Assembly (NCBI GenBank): GCA_963768765.1
Contig: CAVYJK010000029.1
Coordinates: 1-64,000, forward strand
Length of the DNA stretch: 64,000 nt
Direction of reading: 5' to 3'
Origin: DASWLF01 sp963768765
Lineage (GTDB): Bacteria; Desulfobacterota; Desulfobaccia; Desulfobaccales; 0-14-0-80-60-11
Shown piece by piece: positions 36,710 to 45,708 of this stretch (the stretch's first letter is position 1; each line of letters opens with the position of its first letter). Under the pieces are notes generated by a model. That model had not been told where the DNA came from and ran no database searches. It saw nothing but the letters and a program-made list of their open reading frames with translations. A program made the position numbers and the translations under genes.

Positions 36710-36738
36710 TTGACCGGATGGGGTAAATAGGCTAAAAT
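36710..36738 (+). promoter_or_regulatory. Sigma-70 promoter of the PpsA-like/kinase/regulator operon
   Basis: TTGACC, 17 bases, TAAAAT, 62 bases upstream of the PpsA-like start. The rest of 36507-36799 has no gene. Confidence 0.65.
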
Positions 36739-36799
36739 TTAAATAAAAATCGCAGCTTGTGATCAAAGGATTTCGTTACTCACCTGAAGACGGGGGGGC

Positions 36800-39367
36800 A
36801 TGGTGACCACCCTGAAGCGCGCCTGGCAACGCCTCACCAAAGCCAACCACCGGGCGGACCAGACCCAGGCGGACCTGGCCCAAAGGTACGCCCATTTCCA
36901 GCGCTTATTGTCCGCCAACAACCAGGTCTTGGCCCTCATGGCCGACATGGAAGAAAAACTCTCCGGCGACTACCTTTTCGACCTCCAGTACATCCGGGCC
37001 ACGGTCAGCCAGCTTGACCAGGAAAGCGCCGCCCTGGTGGCGGCCCTCAACGGCCTGGGGAGCGGCCGCTATCACAACCTGACCGCGGCCCTGAAGCGCA
37101 TTACCGCGGAAGTGGAGCAAGTGCTCAACCGCCGCCGGGAAATTCCCGTCGCGCCCCTGGTCATTTCCTTTGACGATCTTGACGCCGGCCTGGCGGAGCA
37201 GGTGGGGGGCAAAAACGCCAACCTGGGCGAAGTTAAGAACCGGGTGGGGTTGCCGGTGCCCCCCGGCTTTGCCATCTCCACTTACGCCTACAAGGTGTTC
37301 CTGGACCACAATCAGCTGACGTCCCGCATCACCGAGCTTTTGGGGCACTGGCGCCTGGACGACCTGGACAGCCTGGCCCAGGTCAGCGAGGAGCTCAAGA
37401 AGATGGTCCTGGCGGCCCAGGTGCCTCCGGAGCTGGAGCAGGCCATCACCGAGGTCTACGGCCGCCTGCCGGCCCCCGGGGGTGCGGCCCCCCTGGTGGC
37501 CATGCGCTCCAGCGCCGTGGGGGAGGACCTGACCTTCACCTTTGCCGGGCAGTACGCCACCTATCTCAATGTGCCGCCCACCGAACTGGTGAGCCGCTAC
37601 AAAGACATCGTGGCCAGCCTTTTCACCCCCCGGGCCCTGTTTTATTATAAAAACAAAGGGTTTAAGGAAGAGGAGATGGCCATGGGGGTGGCGGTGATGC
37701 CCATGATCCAGGCCCGGGCCAGCGGCGTCCTCTTCACCCGCCAGCCGGAGGCCCCGGAGGTGGAGGCGGCCCTGATCAACGCGGTCTGGGGCCTGGGCAA
37801 GTACGCGGTGGGCGGGGTCATCAGCCCGGACCATTACCTGGCGGCCTACGAGCCCCGGGGGCGGGTCCTGAAGCAGACCATTCCCGCCAAAGAAGTGATG
37901 CTGGTGACCCGGACCGGCGGCGGGGTGGAGGAAGTGCCGGTGCCCCCGGCCAGGGTGGCAGCCCCCTGCCTGGAGCCGGCGCAAATCGAGGAGCTCGTCC
38001 GCTGGGCCGCCACCCTGGAGGCCCACTACCTGAAACCCCAGGACGTGGAGTGGGCCCTAGACGAGGCCGGCCAACTCTGGCTTTTGCAGTCCCGGGTGCT
38101 GCAGGTGCCGGCCAAAAAGGCCCCGGAACGCCCGGCCGCCCGAACCCTCAAGGAGCACTCGGTGCTCATCGACCAGGGCACCGTGGCCTGCCGGGGCGTG
38201 GGCGCCGGCCCCGTGGTGCTGGTGCGCCGGGACGAGGACTTGAAGCAATTTCCCCCCGGCGGCGTCCTGGTGGCCCGGCACACCTCCCCCAAGTACGTGA
38301 CGGTGATGCCCCAGGCCGCGGCCATCATCACCGACGCCGGCAGCCCCACCGGCCACATGGCGCTTCTGGCCCGGGAGTTCCGCATCCCCGCCATCTTGAA
38401 CACCGGCAACGCCACCCAGATACTTTCGCCCGGACAGGTGGTGACGGTGGACGCCAACTACAACAACATCTACGACGGGGTGATCCCGGAACTGCTGGAG
38501 CCCGAGGAGGGCCGGCGCAACGACCTGGCGGATAGCCCGGTCTTTCAAACCCTGCAGGCGGTGGTGAACAAAATCGTCCCCCTGAACCTCATCAACCCCA
38601 TTGATGAGACGACCTTCACCCCGGAGGGCTGCCGCACCCTCCACGACATCGTGCGCTTCGCCCACGAGTTCTCCATGCGGGAGATGTTCAAGCTGGCGGA
38701 AAGCGAAGTGGAGTCCGCCGGCGAAGTGGTGGATCTGGAATCGGACCTGCCCTTCAAGGTGCGGATCCTGGACCTGGGCGGCGGCGTAAAAAGGGGCTGG
38801 GGGCGCAAGGTGCGGCCGCAGCAGGTGGTTTCCCTGCCCTTCAAGGCTTTCTGGAAGGGCCTCATCGCCATGCGCTGGCCCCAGGGGAAACCCGCGGGCG
38901 TCAAAAGCCTGTCTTCCGTCTTCGTCAAGGGCGAGGCGGAGGTGGCCCAGGGCGAAGCCCCCTGGCGGGATCAGAGCTACGTGGTGCTCTCCAAAAATTA
39001 TATGAACTTTAGCATCCGTCTGGGGTATCATCTCTCCACGGTGGAGGCTTATCTCTCAGACCAGATCAACGACAACTACCTGACCTTCAGCTTCCGGGGC
39101 GGCGGCTCCACCCCGGAACGCCGGGAGCGCCGGGCCCGGCTCATCGAGGAGATCATCGACCGCATGGACCTCAACTACCAGCGCAAGGGGGACCTCATCG
39201 AGGCCCGCCTGGGCAAATATTCGCTGGAAAAAATGAGCCAGCGCCTGGTATTGTTGGGGAAGCTCACCCTGTACACCAAGCAGCTGGACATGGTGCTGTT
39301 TTCTGAGAGCATCGTGGATTGGTACATCAAGGACTTTTTGCGCGACCACGTGGAGGCCACCAACTGA
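36800..39367 (+). CDS. PpsA-like ATP-grasp/phosphohistidine protein with novel C-terminal domain (paralogue 2)
   Basis: 855 residues. Helical N-terminal domain about 25-110 (SANNQVLALMADMEEKLSGD); ATP-grasp domain about 130-435 (GGKNANLGEVKNRVGLPVPPGF, AMRSSAVGEDLTFTFAGQYATYL, WLLQSRVL); swivel domain about 455-565 with H519 in DAGSPTGHMALLAREFRIPAI; then a C-terminal domain with CRTLHDIVRFAHEFSM at 611-626, LGYHLSTVEAYLSDQINDNYLTF and a C-terminal helical segment. The PEP-binding TIM barrel of true PEP synthases is not recognisable. Its stop codon overlaps the start of the kinase gene (TGATG), so the two are translated together, which suggests a phosphotransfer or sensing partnership. Confidence 0.82.
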   Translation: MVTTLKRAWQRLTKANHRADQTQADLAQRYAHFQRLLSANNQVLALMADMEEKLSGDYLFDLQYIRATVSQLDQESAALVAALNGLGSGRYHNLTAALKRITAEVEQVLNRRREIPVAPLVISFDDLDAGLAEQVGGKNANLGEVKNRVGLPVPPGFAISTYAYKVFLDHNQLTSRITELLGHWRLDDLDSLAQVSEELKKMVLAAQVPPELEQAITEVYGRLPAPGGAAPLVAMRSSAVGEDLTFTFAGQYATYLNVPPTELVSRYKDIVASLFTPRALFYYKNKGFKEEEMAMGVAVMPMIQARASGVLFTRQPEAPEVEAALINAVWGLGKYAVGGVISPDHYLAAYEPRGRVLKQTIPAKEVMLVTRTGGGVEEVPVPPARVAAPCLEPAQIEELVRWAATLEAHYLKPQDVEWALDEAGQLWLLQSRVLQVPAKKAPERPAARTLKEHSVLIDQGTVACRGVGAGPVVLVRRDEDLKQFPPGGVLVARHTSPKYVTVMPQAAAIITDAGSPTGHMALLAREFRIPAILNTGNATQILSPGQVVTVDANYNNIYDGVIPELLEPEEGRRNDLADSPVFQTLQAVVNKIVPLNLINPIDETTFTPEGCRTLHDIVRFAHEFSMREMFKLAESEVESAGEVVDLESDLPFKVRILDLGGGVKRGWGRKVRPQQVVSLPFKAFWKGLIAMRWPQGKPAGVKSLSSVFVKGEAEVAQGEAPWRDQSYVVLSKNYMNFSIRLGYHLSTVEAYLSDQINDNYLTFSFRGGGSTPERRERRARLIEEIIDRMDLNYQRKGDLIEARLGKYSLEKMSQRLVLLGKLTLYTKQLDMVLFSESIVDWYIKDFLRDHVEATN

Positions 39368-41685
39368 TGCGGCGCTTCCCTTTCCTGGTGTCCAAGCACG
39401 CCCTGGGCCTGCTGGTGGCGGTCAATATCATCCTGCTGGGAACCAGCATCTATCTGGGCCTGAAATCCGCCAACCAGATGCGGGAGATCGTCAAGGAGGA
39501 CTTCAACCAGCAGCAGCTGGTGCTGGCCCAGCACACCGCCAGCCTGCTGGAGCAGGACATCAACTTCCTGAAGCGGGAATTGGGCCTCTCAACTTCTCCC
39601 CCTCCATCCAGTACCTGGAGGCCGTCAGCTGGGCCAACCGCATGCGGGCCACCCTGGGCAGCGTGCGGGAGGAAGGAGTGGTGGAGATCGTGCGCCTCAG
39701 ACCAGGACGGCAACCGGGCCTACCTGGTGGACAGGCCGGGGGCTGGACCACGTGGTCACCGGCTCCTTCAAAGACGCGCCGTATCTGGAATGGGCCGTCA
39801 ACCCGGAAAACAAGGGCCAGATCCTGGTACTGCCGGTGTCCACCCAGGTCCCCAACTACATCGGCCAGCCTCATCACTGGTGATGGCGATGCCCACTTAT
39901 GAGGACTCGGTGGATGAGAGCCATCCCCACCCATCCGGGGACTGGTCCGGGGTGCTGGTCTTTTACATCGATGCCCAACAGCTGGCCAACAAGTTCACCC
40001 GGCAGTATCAGGAGCGGCAAGACCGGCTATGCCTGGATCATGAACAACCAGGGCATCTTTCTCAGCCCACCCGGAGCGCGACTTTGTGGGGAAAAATGCC
40101 TTCACCGTGCGCAAGGAGCGCATGCCGGCCATCTCCTTCGACGCCATCAACGAGATCCAGCGGGAGAAGATGCTGACCGGCAAGGAGGGCTGGGGCACTT
40201 ACATCTCCGGCTGGCACCGGGGTATGGCCGGGGAGATCCAGAAGCTCATCGCCTATTTCCCCGGTGCAATTGGGCGACACCACCTTTGTCCAGGACCACG
40301 CCGCCGCCCCCTCCTGGTCGGTGGCGGTGGTGGCCCCGGTGAGCGAAGTGGAAGGCGTGGTCCACTCCTTGTACCTCCGGCAATTCTTCCTACAGGTGAT
40401 CATCGGCTTCGTGGTGCTGTCCGGCACCATCTTCATGCTGAACTTCCGCTACGAGCGGCAGTTCTCCGCCAGCCTGGAAGAGGAAGTGAACCGCGCCCGG
40501 GAGCAGCTGAAAAAGTCCGAAGCCCGTTACCAGGGCCTGGTGGAAAACGCCGCGGACCTGATTTACACGGTGGACGAAAGCGGCTGCATCCTCTCCATCA
40601 ACCGCTACGCCGTCAACCTTTTTGCCCAGGCCGTGGGGCCGGGGTTTGCCGGCAGCCGGCGTGAGATCAACGTCCAGGACTTCATCGGCCGCACCCTGTA
40701 CGACATCTTTGACAAGAAATCCGCGGACTTTCACCTGGACTGGCTCCGGGAAGTCAAGGAGACGGGCCGGGTCCGGAGCAAGCGCCACCAGGTGACCATC
40801 GGCGACCAGGAGTTCTGGTTCTCCACCAGCATCGTGGGCATCAAGGACGAGCAGGGCCAGATCTTCATCTATGAGATCATTTCCCGGAACATCACCGGCC
40901 GCAAGGCCATCGAAGACCGCATGATCAACATGGAGAAGCTGGCCTCCATCGGCACCCTGGCCGCGGGGGTGGCCCACGAAATCAACAACCCCATCGCGGT
41001 GATCCTGGGGTTTTCCGAGCACCTGCTGGAACAGACGGAATCCCTGCCGGAAATCCACGAAACCCTGAAGGTCATCGAGGAAGAGGGCCTCAGGTGCAAG
41101 AAGATCGTGGAAAACCTCCTCACCTTTGCCCGCACCCCGGAAACCACGGAAACCTCGGCGGAGGTCACCGCCATCCTGGAAAAGACCCTGGTGGTGGTGC
41201 AAAATACCCTGCTGACCAAGAAGATTCGCCTGGACACCAGCCTGGCCCCCAATCTGCCCCGGGTCAAGGGAGACCCCCGGGAGCTGCAGCAGGTCTTCAT
41301 CAATCTGATTAACAACGCCATGGACGCCATGAAGGGTGGCGGCCTGCTCCGCATCACCACCCTGCCGACCCCGGACGGCAAAAGGGTGGCCATCGAATTC
41401 AGCGACACGGGCAACGGCATCCCCCGGGAAGCCCAGCCCAAGATCTTCGACCCCTTCTTCACCACCAAGAAGACCGGCGAAGGCACCGGCCTGGGCCTGT
41501 CCATGAGCTACGGCATTATCAGCAAGTTCGGGGGCAACATTATCTTTACCAGCTACCCGGCCCAGGAGTACCCTGAAAAGCACGGCACCACCTTCACCGT
41601 TTATCTCCCCATGGTCTCGGCGGCGGAGGCCGAAGCGGCTGACCAGGAGCGGCAAGACGAAGCAACGACGGCAACCATCTATTAA
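39367..41685 (+). CDS. Cache-PAS sensor histidine kinase (several frameshifts)
   Basis: About 770 residues when frames are joined. MRRFPFLVSKHALGLLVAVNIILLG starts at 39367. A periplasmic Cache-type domain lies between two membrane helices, with YEDSVDESHP, SGVLVFYIDAQQLA, FLSHPE-type and PAISFDAINEIQREKML motifs; indels near 39580, 39700, 39745, 39870, 40010, 40070 and 40260 break it. A PAS domain follows (NAADLIYTVDESG), then HisKA with GVAHEINNPIAVILGFSEHL (phosphorylated histidine in AHEINNP) and HATPase with NLINNAMDAM, DTGNGIPRE and GTGLGLSMSYGII. Downstream is the receiver-domain gene 41712. Orthologous in layout to 59044-61271. Confidence 0.85.
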
Positions 41686-41711
41686 CGGCCAGAGATTTTT
41701 AGGAGGACGAC

Positions 41712-42116
41712 ATGCCGGAGCGGATATTAGTGGTAGACGACGAACCCAATATGCTCAGGTTGCTGAAAACCATCCTGATGGACAAGACCGGCTACGAGGT
41801 CGTCACCACCAACAACCCCCTGGAAGTGAGCAAGCTCCTCCAGGAAGACCATTTCGACCTGGTGGTCACCGACCTCAAGATGCCCCTGGTGGACGGCATG
41901 GACCTCATCGATATCATTAAAAAGATCGACGCCGCCCTGCCCATCGTCATCATCACCGCCTACGGGACCATCGAGACCGCGGAGGAGGCCATCCAGAAGG
42001 GAGCCTATGATTTCATCACCAAGCCCTTCCGCAAGGAGACCATCTTGATCACCATCAAGCGGGCCCTGGAGTGGAAGCGGATGCAAGGGGAGCTGGCGGC
42101 GTTGAAAAAGCAGTAG
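41712..42116 (+). CDS. Single-domain response regulator
   Basis: 134 residues with AGGAGG before the ATG. Receiver domain with acidic pocket VVDDEPN, phosphoacceptor aspartate in LVVTDLKMP, switch threonine in ITAYG and lysine in ITKPF. No output domain, only a short helical tail, so it acts as a phosphorelay intermediate or by protein-protein interaction. It follows the kinase at 39367 and closely resembles the regulator at 58614, also downstream of a paralogous kinase. Confidence 0.95.
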   Translation: MPERILVVDDEPNMLRLLKTILMDKTGYEVVTTNNPLEVSKLLQEDHFDLVVTDLKMPLVDGMDLIDIIKKIDAALPIVIITAYGTIETAEEAIQKGAYDFITKPFRKETILITIKRALEWKRMQGELAALKKQ

Positions 42117-42117
42117 C

Positions 42118-42145
42118 AGTAGTCAGTTGCCAGTTGCCAGTTGTT
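42118..42145. repeat. Period-7 tandem repeat, unit AGTTGCC
   Basis: AGTAGTC, AGTTGCC twice and AGTTGTT directly after the regulator stop codon. Confidence 0.8.
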
Positions 42146-42205
42146 ATTCGTGCCAAAAGTCGGAGGGCGAGAAGCAGGGTTAGGTTTTAAAAGGGAGATT
42201 TGCCC

Positions 42206-42564
42206 ATGGGTCAGTCATATCGGGATTTGGTGGTTTGGAATAAGGCGATGGAACTGGTCATGGAGATTTACCGGCTGACCCAGGCTTTTCCGAAAGAAGA
42301 AATTTTCGGCCTTATGAGTCAATTAAGGCGGTCGGCGGTATCGATCCCGAGCAACATTGCTGAAGGACAAGGACGGCTATCCAGAGGGGAATTCCGGGTT
42401 TTTTTAGGGAACGCCAGAGGTTCACTCTCAGAATTGGAAACCCAAATCCTTATTGCTCGGAAACTTGATTATCTCAAGGAATCCGAGGCAGACGGATTAA
42501 TGGAGCGTCCTCTGAAGTTGGACGGACCTTGAATGGTCTAATAGGTTCCATGAAAAAACCATGA
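42206..42564 (+). CDS. Four-helix-bundle protein (23S rRNA intervening-sequence family, one frameshift)
   Basis: Starts MGQSYRDLVVWNKAMELVMEIY with AAAGGGAGA upstream. The family core is clear: FGLMSQLRRSAVSIPSNIAEGQGR, FRVFLGNARGSLSELETQ and KLDYLKESEAD. A base is missing near 42512, and the continuing frame reads SEVGRTLNGLIGSMKKP before the stop at 42564, giving about 119 residues, the usual size. These proteins are often encoded within rRNA or scattered in genomes; no function is established. It sits between the regulator and the third PpsA-like gene, with heptamer repeats on both sides, suggesting insertion as a small mobile unit. Confidence 0.82.
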
Positions 42565-42580
42565 TCAGCCTCTTGGACTT

Positions 42581-42684
42581 ACTGGCTACTGACAACTAAC
42601 TGACTAACTGGCTACTGACACTGACTACTGCACTGACTCACTGGCTACTGGCTCACTGCTCACTGGCTACTGACTACTGACTAC
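42581..42684. repeat. Period-7 array of CTGGCTA/CTGACTA-type units
   Basis: About fifteen degenerate heptamers over 104 bases, running up to two bases before the ATG at 42686. It occupies the position where a ribosome binding site would be expected, and none is visible. Confidence 0.9.
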
Positions 42685-42685
42685 T

Positions 42686-45248
42686 ATGTTCAAATTCCTG
42701 CGGCGTTTCCTGAAAGAGACAGAGGATGAACAGGTCCGCTTGCAGGAGAAGTTTGCCCATTTCCGGCGCTTGCTGGAGGGCAACAACCAGGCCCTGGAAA
42801 CTATGGCCGACATGGAGGAAAAACTCTCCGGCGACTTTCTCTTTGACACCGGCTACCTCTACACCCAGGCGGAGCAGCTCAACGTCAACGTCTCCCGCAT
42901 GATCACCGAACTCAATCTTCTCACCCAGTCCCGTTACCTGGAGCTGGCTCCCTATCCATCAGCAGCTCTCCCAGGAAATCCTCCAGGAGCTAACCGCGGT
43001 TCCCACCATCCCGGATACCCCCTATATCCTGCCCCTGTCCAAACTGAGCCGGGAGCTGGCCCCGGCGGTGGGCGGCAAGATGGCCAACCTGGGGGAGATC
43101 GGCAACCGCATCGGGCTGCCGGTGCCCCAGGGCTTTGCCATCACCGCGGCGGCTTACAAGAGCTTTCTCACGGCTTCGGGCATCGCCGGAGACCTGGAGG
43201 CCCGGCTCTCCCAGGCCCCCATCGAAGACCTGGACAGCCTCAAGACCGTGAGCCGGGAGCTGCAGGCCATGGTGCGCCAGGCGCCGCTCCCCCCGGATTT
43301 GGAGGACGCCATTCTGGAAGCCGGCCAGTCCCTCCCCACTCCCTGGCTGGCGGTGCGCTCCAGCGCGGTGGGCGAGGACACCGAGTTTTCCTTTGCCGGC
43401 CAGTTCGCCACCTTGTTGAACGTGGACGCCGCCCGGCTGCCGGAGCACTACAAGGAGATCGTGGCCTCCAAGTTCACCTCCCGGGCCATTTTTTACTGGA
43501 AGTACCGGCAGTTCTCCATCAACGAACTGCCCATGGCCGTGGGGGTCCTGGCCATGGTGCCGGCCCGGGCCAGCGGGGTCATGTTCTCGGTGGACCCCCA
43601 GGCGCCGCAGTCCGGCACCGTGTTGATTTCCGCGGTCTGGGGCCTGGGAAAGTACGCGGTGGACGGCACCATCTCCCCGGACCTTTATGAAGTTTCCCGG
43701 CAGGAGGGCCATGCCATCAAGCAGCGGCGGGTGGCGGCCAAACCGGTGGCCCTGGTCTGCCAGGCCGAAGGCGGGTTGGTGGAGGTAAGCCTCCCTCCGG
43801 AGCAGGCCCAGGCGCCCAGCCTCACCGACGCCCAGGCCCGGACCCTGGCGGAGATCGCCCTGGAGTTGGAGGACCATTTCGGTCAGCCCCAGGACATCGA
43901 GTGGACCGTGGGGGAGGCCGGCAACATCGTCATCCTGCAATCCCGGCCCTTGAGGATCAGCACCCCCAGCTTTGCCGCCCCGGAGCGGGAGCACCTCCCC
44001 GAGCCCACGGCCCCGCCGCTGTTGAACTTCGGCATCCGGGCGGTGGGCGGCGCCGCCGCGGGGCGCGTCCACCTGTTCCTGCACGATGAAGATTTGGCCG
44101 ACATTCCCCCCGGCGCCGTGGTGGTGGCCCGGCAGCCTTCGGCCCGCCTGGTGCTGGTCATGGACCGCATCGCCGCCATCATCACCGAGGTGGGCAGCCC
44201 CACGGACCACATGACCATCCTGGCCCGGGAATTCCGGATTCCCACCCTGGTGGAGGTGGGCGGCGCCACCCGGGTCCTCCACCCCGGCCAGGTGGTGACG
44301 GTGGACGCGGACCACGCCACCGTCTACCCCGGGGTAATGACCGCGCTGCTGCGGCGCCTTCCCCAGCCCGACGAGGAGCTGCAGGGCTCGCCGGTGTTCC
44401 AAAAACTGCGCCGCATCCTGCAATTAACCAGCCCCCTGAATCTCCTGGACCCCGACAGCCCGGACTTCAAGGCCGGCAACTGCCGTACCCTCCACGACCT
44501 CACCCGGTTCTGCCACGAAAAGGCCATGGACGCCATGTTCACCCCGGACGTGGAACGGGCCCTGGAATCCAACCGGGTCAGCCGCCTGATGACCGATTTG
44601 CCCATGAACCTCTACGTCCTGGACCTGGGCGGGGGCCTCCGGGTCAGCGGCCAGGCCCAGGTGACGGAAGACGACATCATCTCCCGGCCCTTCCAGGCCC
44701 TGCTGCGCGGCTTTCACCACCCCGGGGTGAGTTGGGCCGGCCAGGTGGCCCCGGACCTCAAGGGTTTCATGTCGGTGTTCGCCAACACCATGTATGACAT
44801 GGGCAAGGCCGAGCGGGGCCTGGGGGGCAAGAGCTTCGCCATCATCAGCGACCGCTACCTCAACTTCAACTCCCGCCTGGGCTACCACTTCGGCATCGTG
44901 GACGCCTTCCTCTCCGAGGAAAGAAACGACAACTACATCAGTTTCCAGTTCAAGGGCGGCGCCGCCAGCCTCGAGCGCCGGGAGCGCCGGGCCCGCCTCT
45001 TGAAGCAGATCCTGGACGACCTGGGCTTCAAGGCCCAGGCCAAGGGGGACCTGGTGCAGGGGCGCCTGGTGAAATATTCCCTGCTGGAAACCGAGGAGAC
45101 CCTGGAACTGTCGGGGCTCCTGATGGCTTTTTGCCGGCAACTGGACCTGGCCCTGGCCTCCGACGCCGTCCTGGAACGCTGCCTCCAGGCCTTCAAAAAA
45201 GAAGACTACAGCCTCAAATGCCTCCGCCCGGAGCCCGCGGCTACTTAA
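42686..45248 (+). CDS. PpsA-like ATP-grasp/phosphohistidine protein with novel C-terminal domain (paralogue 3, one frameshift)
   Basis: Same architecture as 36800. The N-terminal domain (EGNNQALETMADMEEKLSGDFLFDTGYLY) is in one frame up to about 42950; a one-base indel moves it to the second frame, which continues IHQQLSQEILQEL and then GGKMANLGEIGNRIGLPVPQGF of the ATP-grasp domain, VRSSAVGEDTEFSFAGQFATLL, ILQSRPL, the swivel histidine in EVGSPTDHMTILAREFRIP (note D before H), and the C-terminal CRTLHDLTRFCHEKAMDAMF with LGYHFGIVDAFLSEERNDNYISF. Joined length about 853 residues. The start codon directly follows a heptamer array and lacks a ribosome binding site. No kinase gene follows; the next gene is a convergent usp. 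Confidence 0.8.
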
Positions 45249-45332
45249 GGATCTGGATTGGGTTTGTGGGGGGAGGGCCAGGGATTCACATCCCTGCCCT
45301 CCCCCCACTCCCCCCTCCCAACCCGCGGAAGT

Positions 45333-45357
45333 AGGGGCGACCCGTTGGGTCGCCCCT
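45333..45357 (+). terminator. Hairpin terminator after paralogue 3
   Basis: AGGGGCGACCC and GGGTCGCCCCT, perfect 11-bp arms over GTT, followed by GTTTGTTT. The region 45249-45475 is otherwise repeats. Confidence 0.7.
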
Positions 45358-45407
45358 GTTTGTTTGGTGGGCAGGCAAAAAGGTGCGCGATGCCCACCCT
45401 ACCTCCT

Positions 45408-45428
45408 GCACAGGCGAGACGCCTGTGC
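45408..45428. repeat. Inverted copy of the GCACAGGCG palindrome
   Basis: GCACAGGCG, AGA, CGCCTGTGC: the exact reverse complement of the stem-loop at 1661-1681, 44 kb away. Confidence 0.85.
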
Positions 45429-45445
45429 CACCGGCTTGTGCCTTT

Positions 45446-45480
45446 AACCAAAAACCCAAAACGAAAAACCAAAAACTATC
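45446..45480. repeat. Period-7 array at the 3' end of a usp gene
   Basis: AACCAAA, AACCCAA, AACGAAA, AACCAAA and AACTATC; the last unit contains the stop codon of the usp gene, as at 25463 and 26705. Confidence 0.85.
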
Positions 45481-45708
45481 TTTTCACCACCAGCACCGGG
45501 CAGGGGGCCTGGGCCAGGGCCGTGTCGCAAGGCTCCCGCGTGAGGCGCTCGGCGCCGGGCACCCCCATCAGTCTCAGGTCGCCCTCATAAAAAGGGGCCA
45601 CCGCAACCACGGTGACCCAGGAACTGGCCAGTTTGAAGGCCTCCCGGAGGGCGTGGAGGCTCGCGGCCGAGCCTCCACGCCCTCCAGGAGGCGATTGTAC
45701 TTAGCCAT
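45476..45708 (-). pseudogene. Universal stress protein, N-terminal motif destroyed by a perfect hairpin
   Basis: Start ATG at 45708 overlaps the TauE stop codon (8-base overlap), as in other TauE-Usp pairs. It begins MAKYNRLLEG and in another frame continues ASLHALREAFKLASSWVTVVAVAPFYEGDLRLMGVP to APCPVLVVKR, a short Usp. The expected V-A-V-D-G-S nucleotide-binding start is absent: the bases at 45646-45685 are an 18-bp perfect inverted repeat and the frame shifts there. It is about 76 residues, half the usual Usp length, and lacks the nucleotide-binding loop G-x2-G-x9-G. It is either a broken gene or an assembly error. Confidence 0.65.
45646..45685. repeat. 18-bp perfect inverted repeat with four-base loop
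   Basis: The left arm (45646-45663) and right arm (45668-45685) are perfect complements around CGGC. It lies inside a usp reading frame, where the right arm codes for conserved-looking residues (ASLHAL) and the left arm replaces them. Confidence 0.9.
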
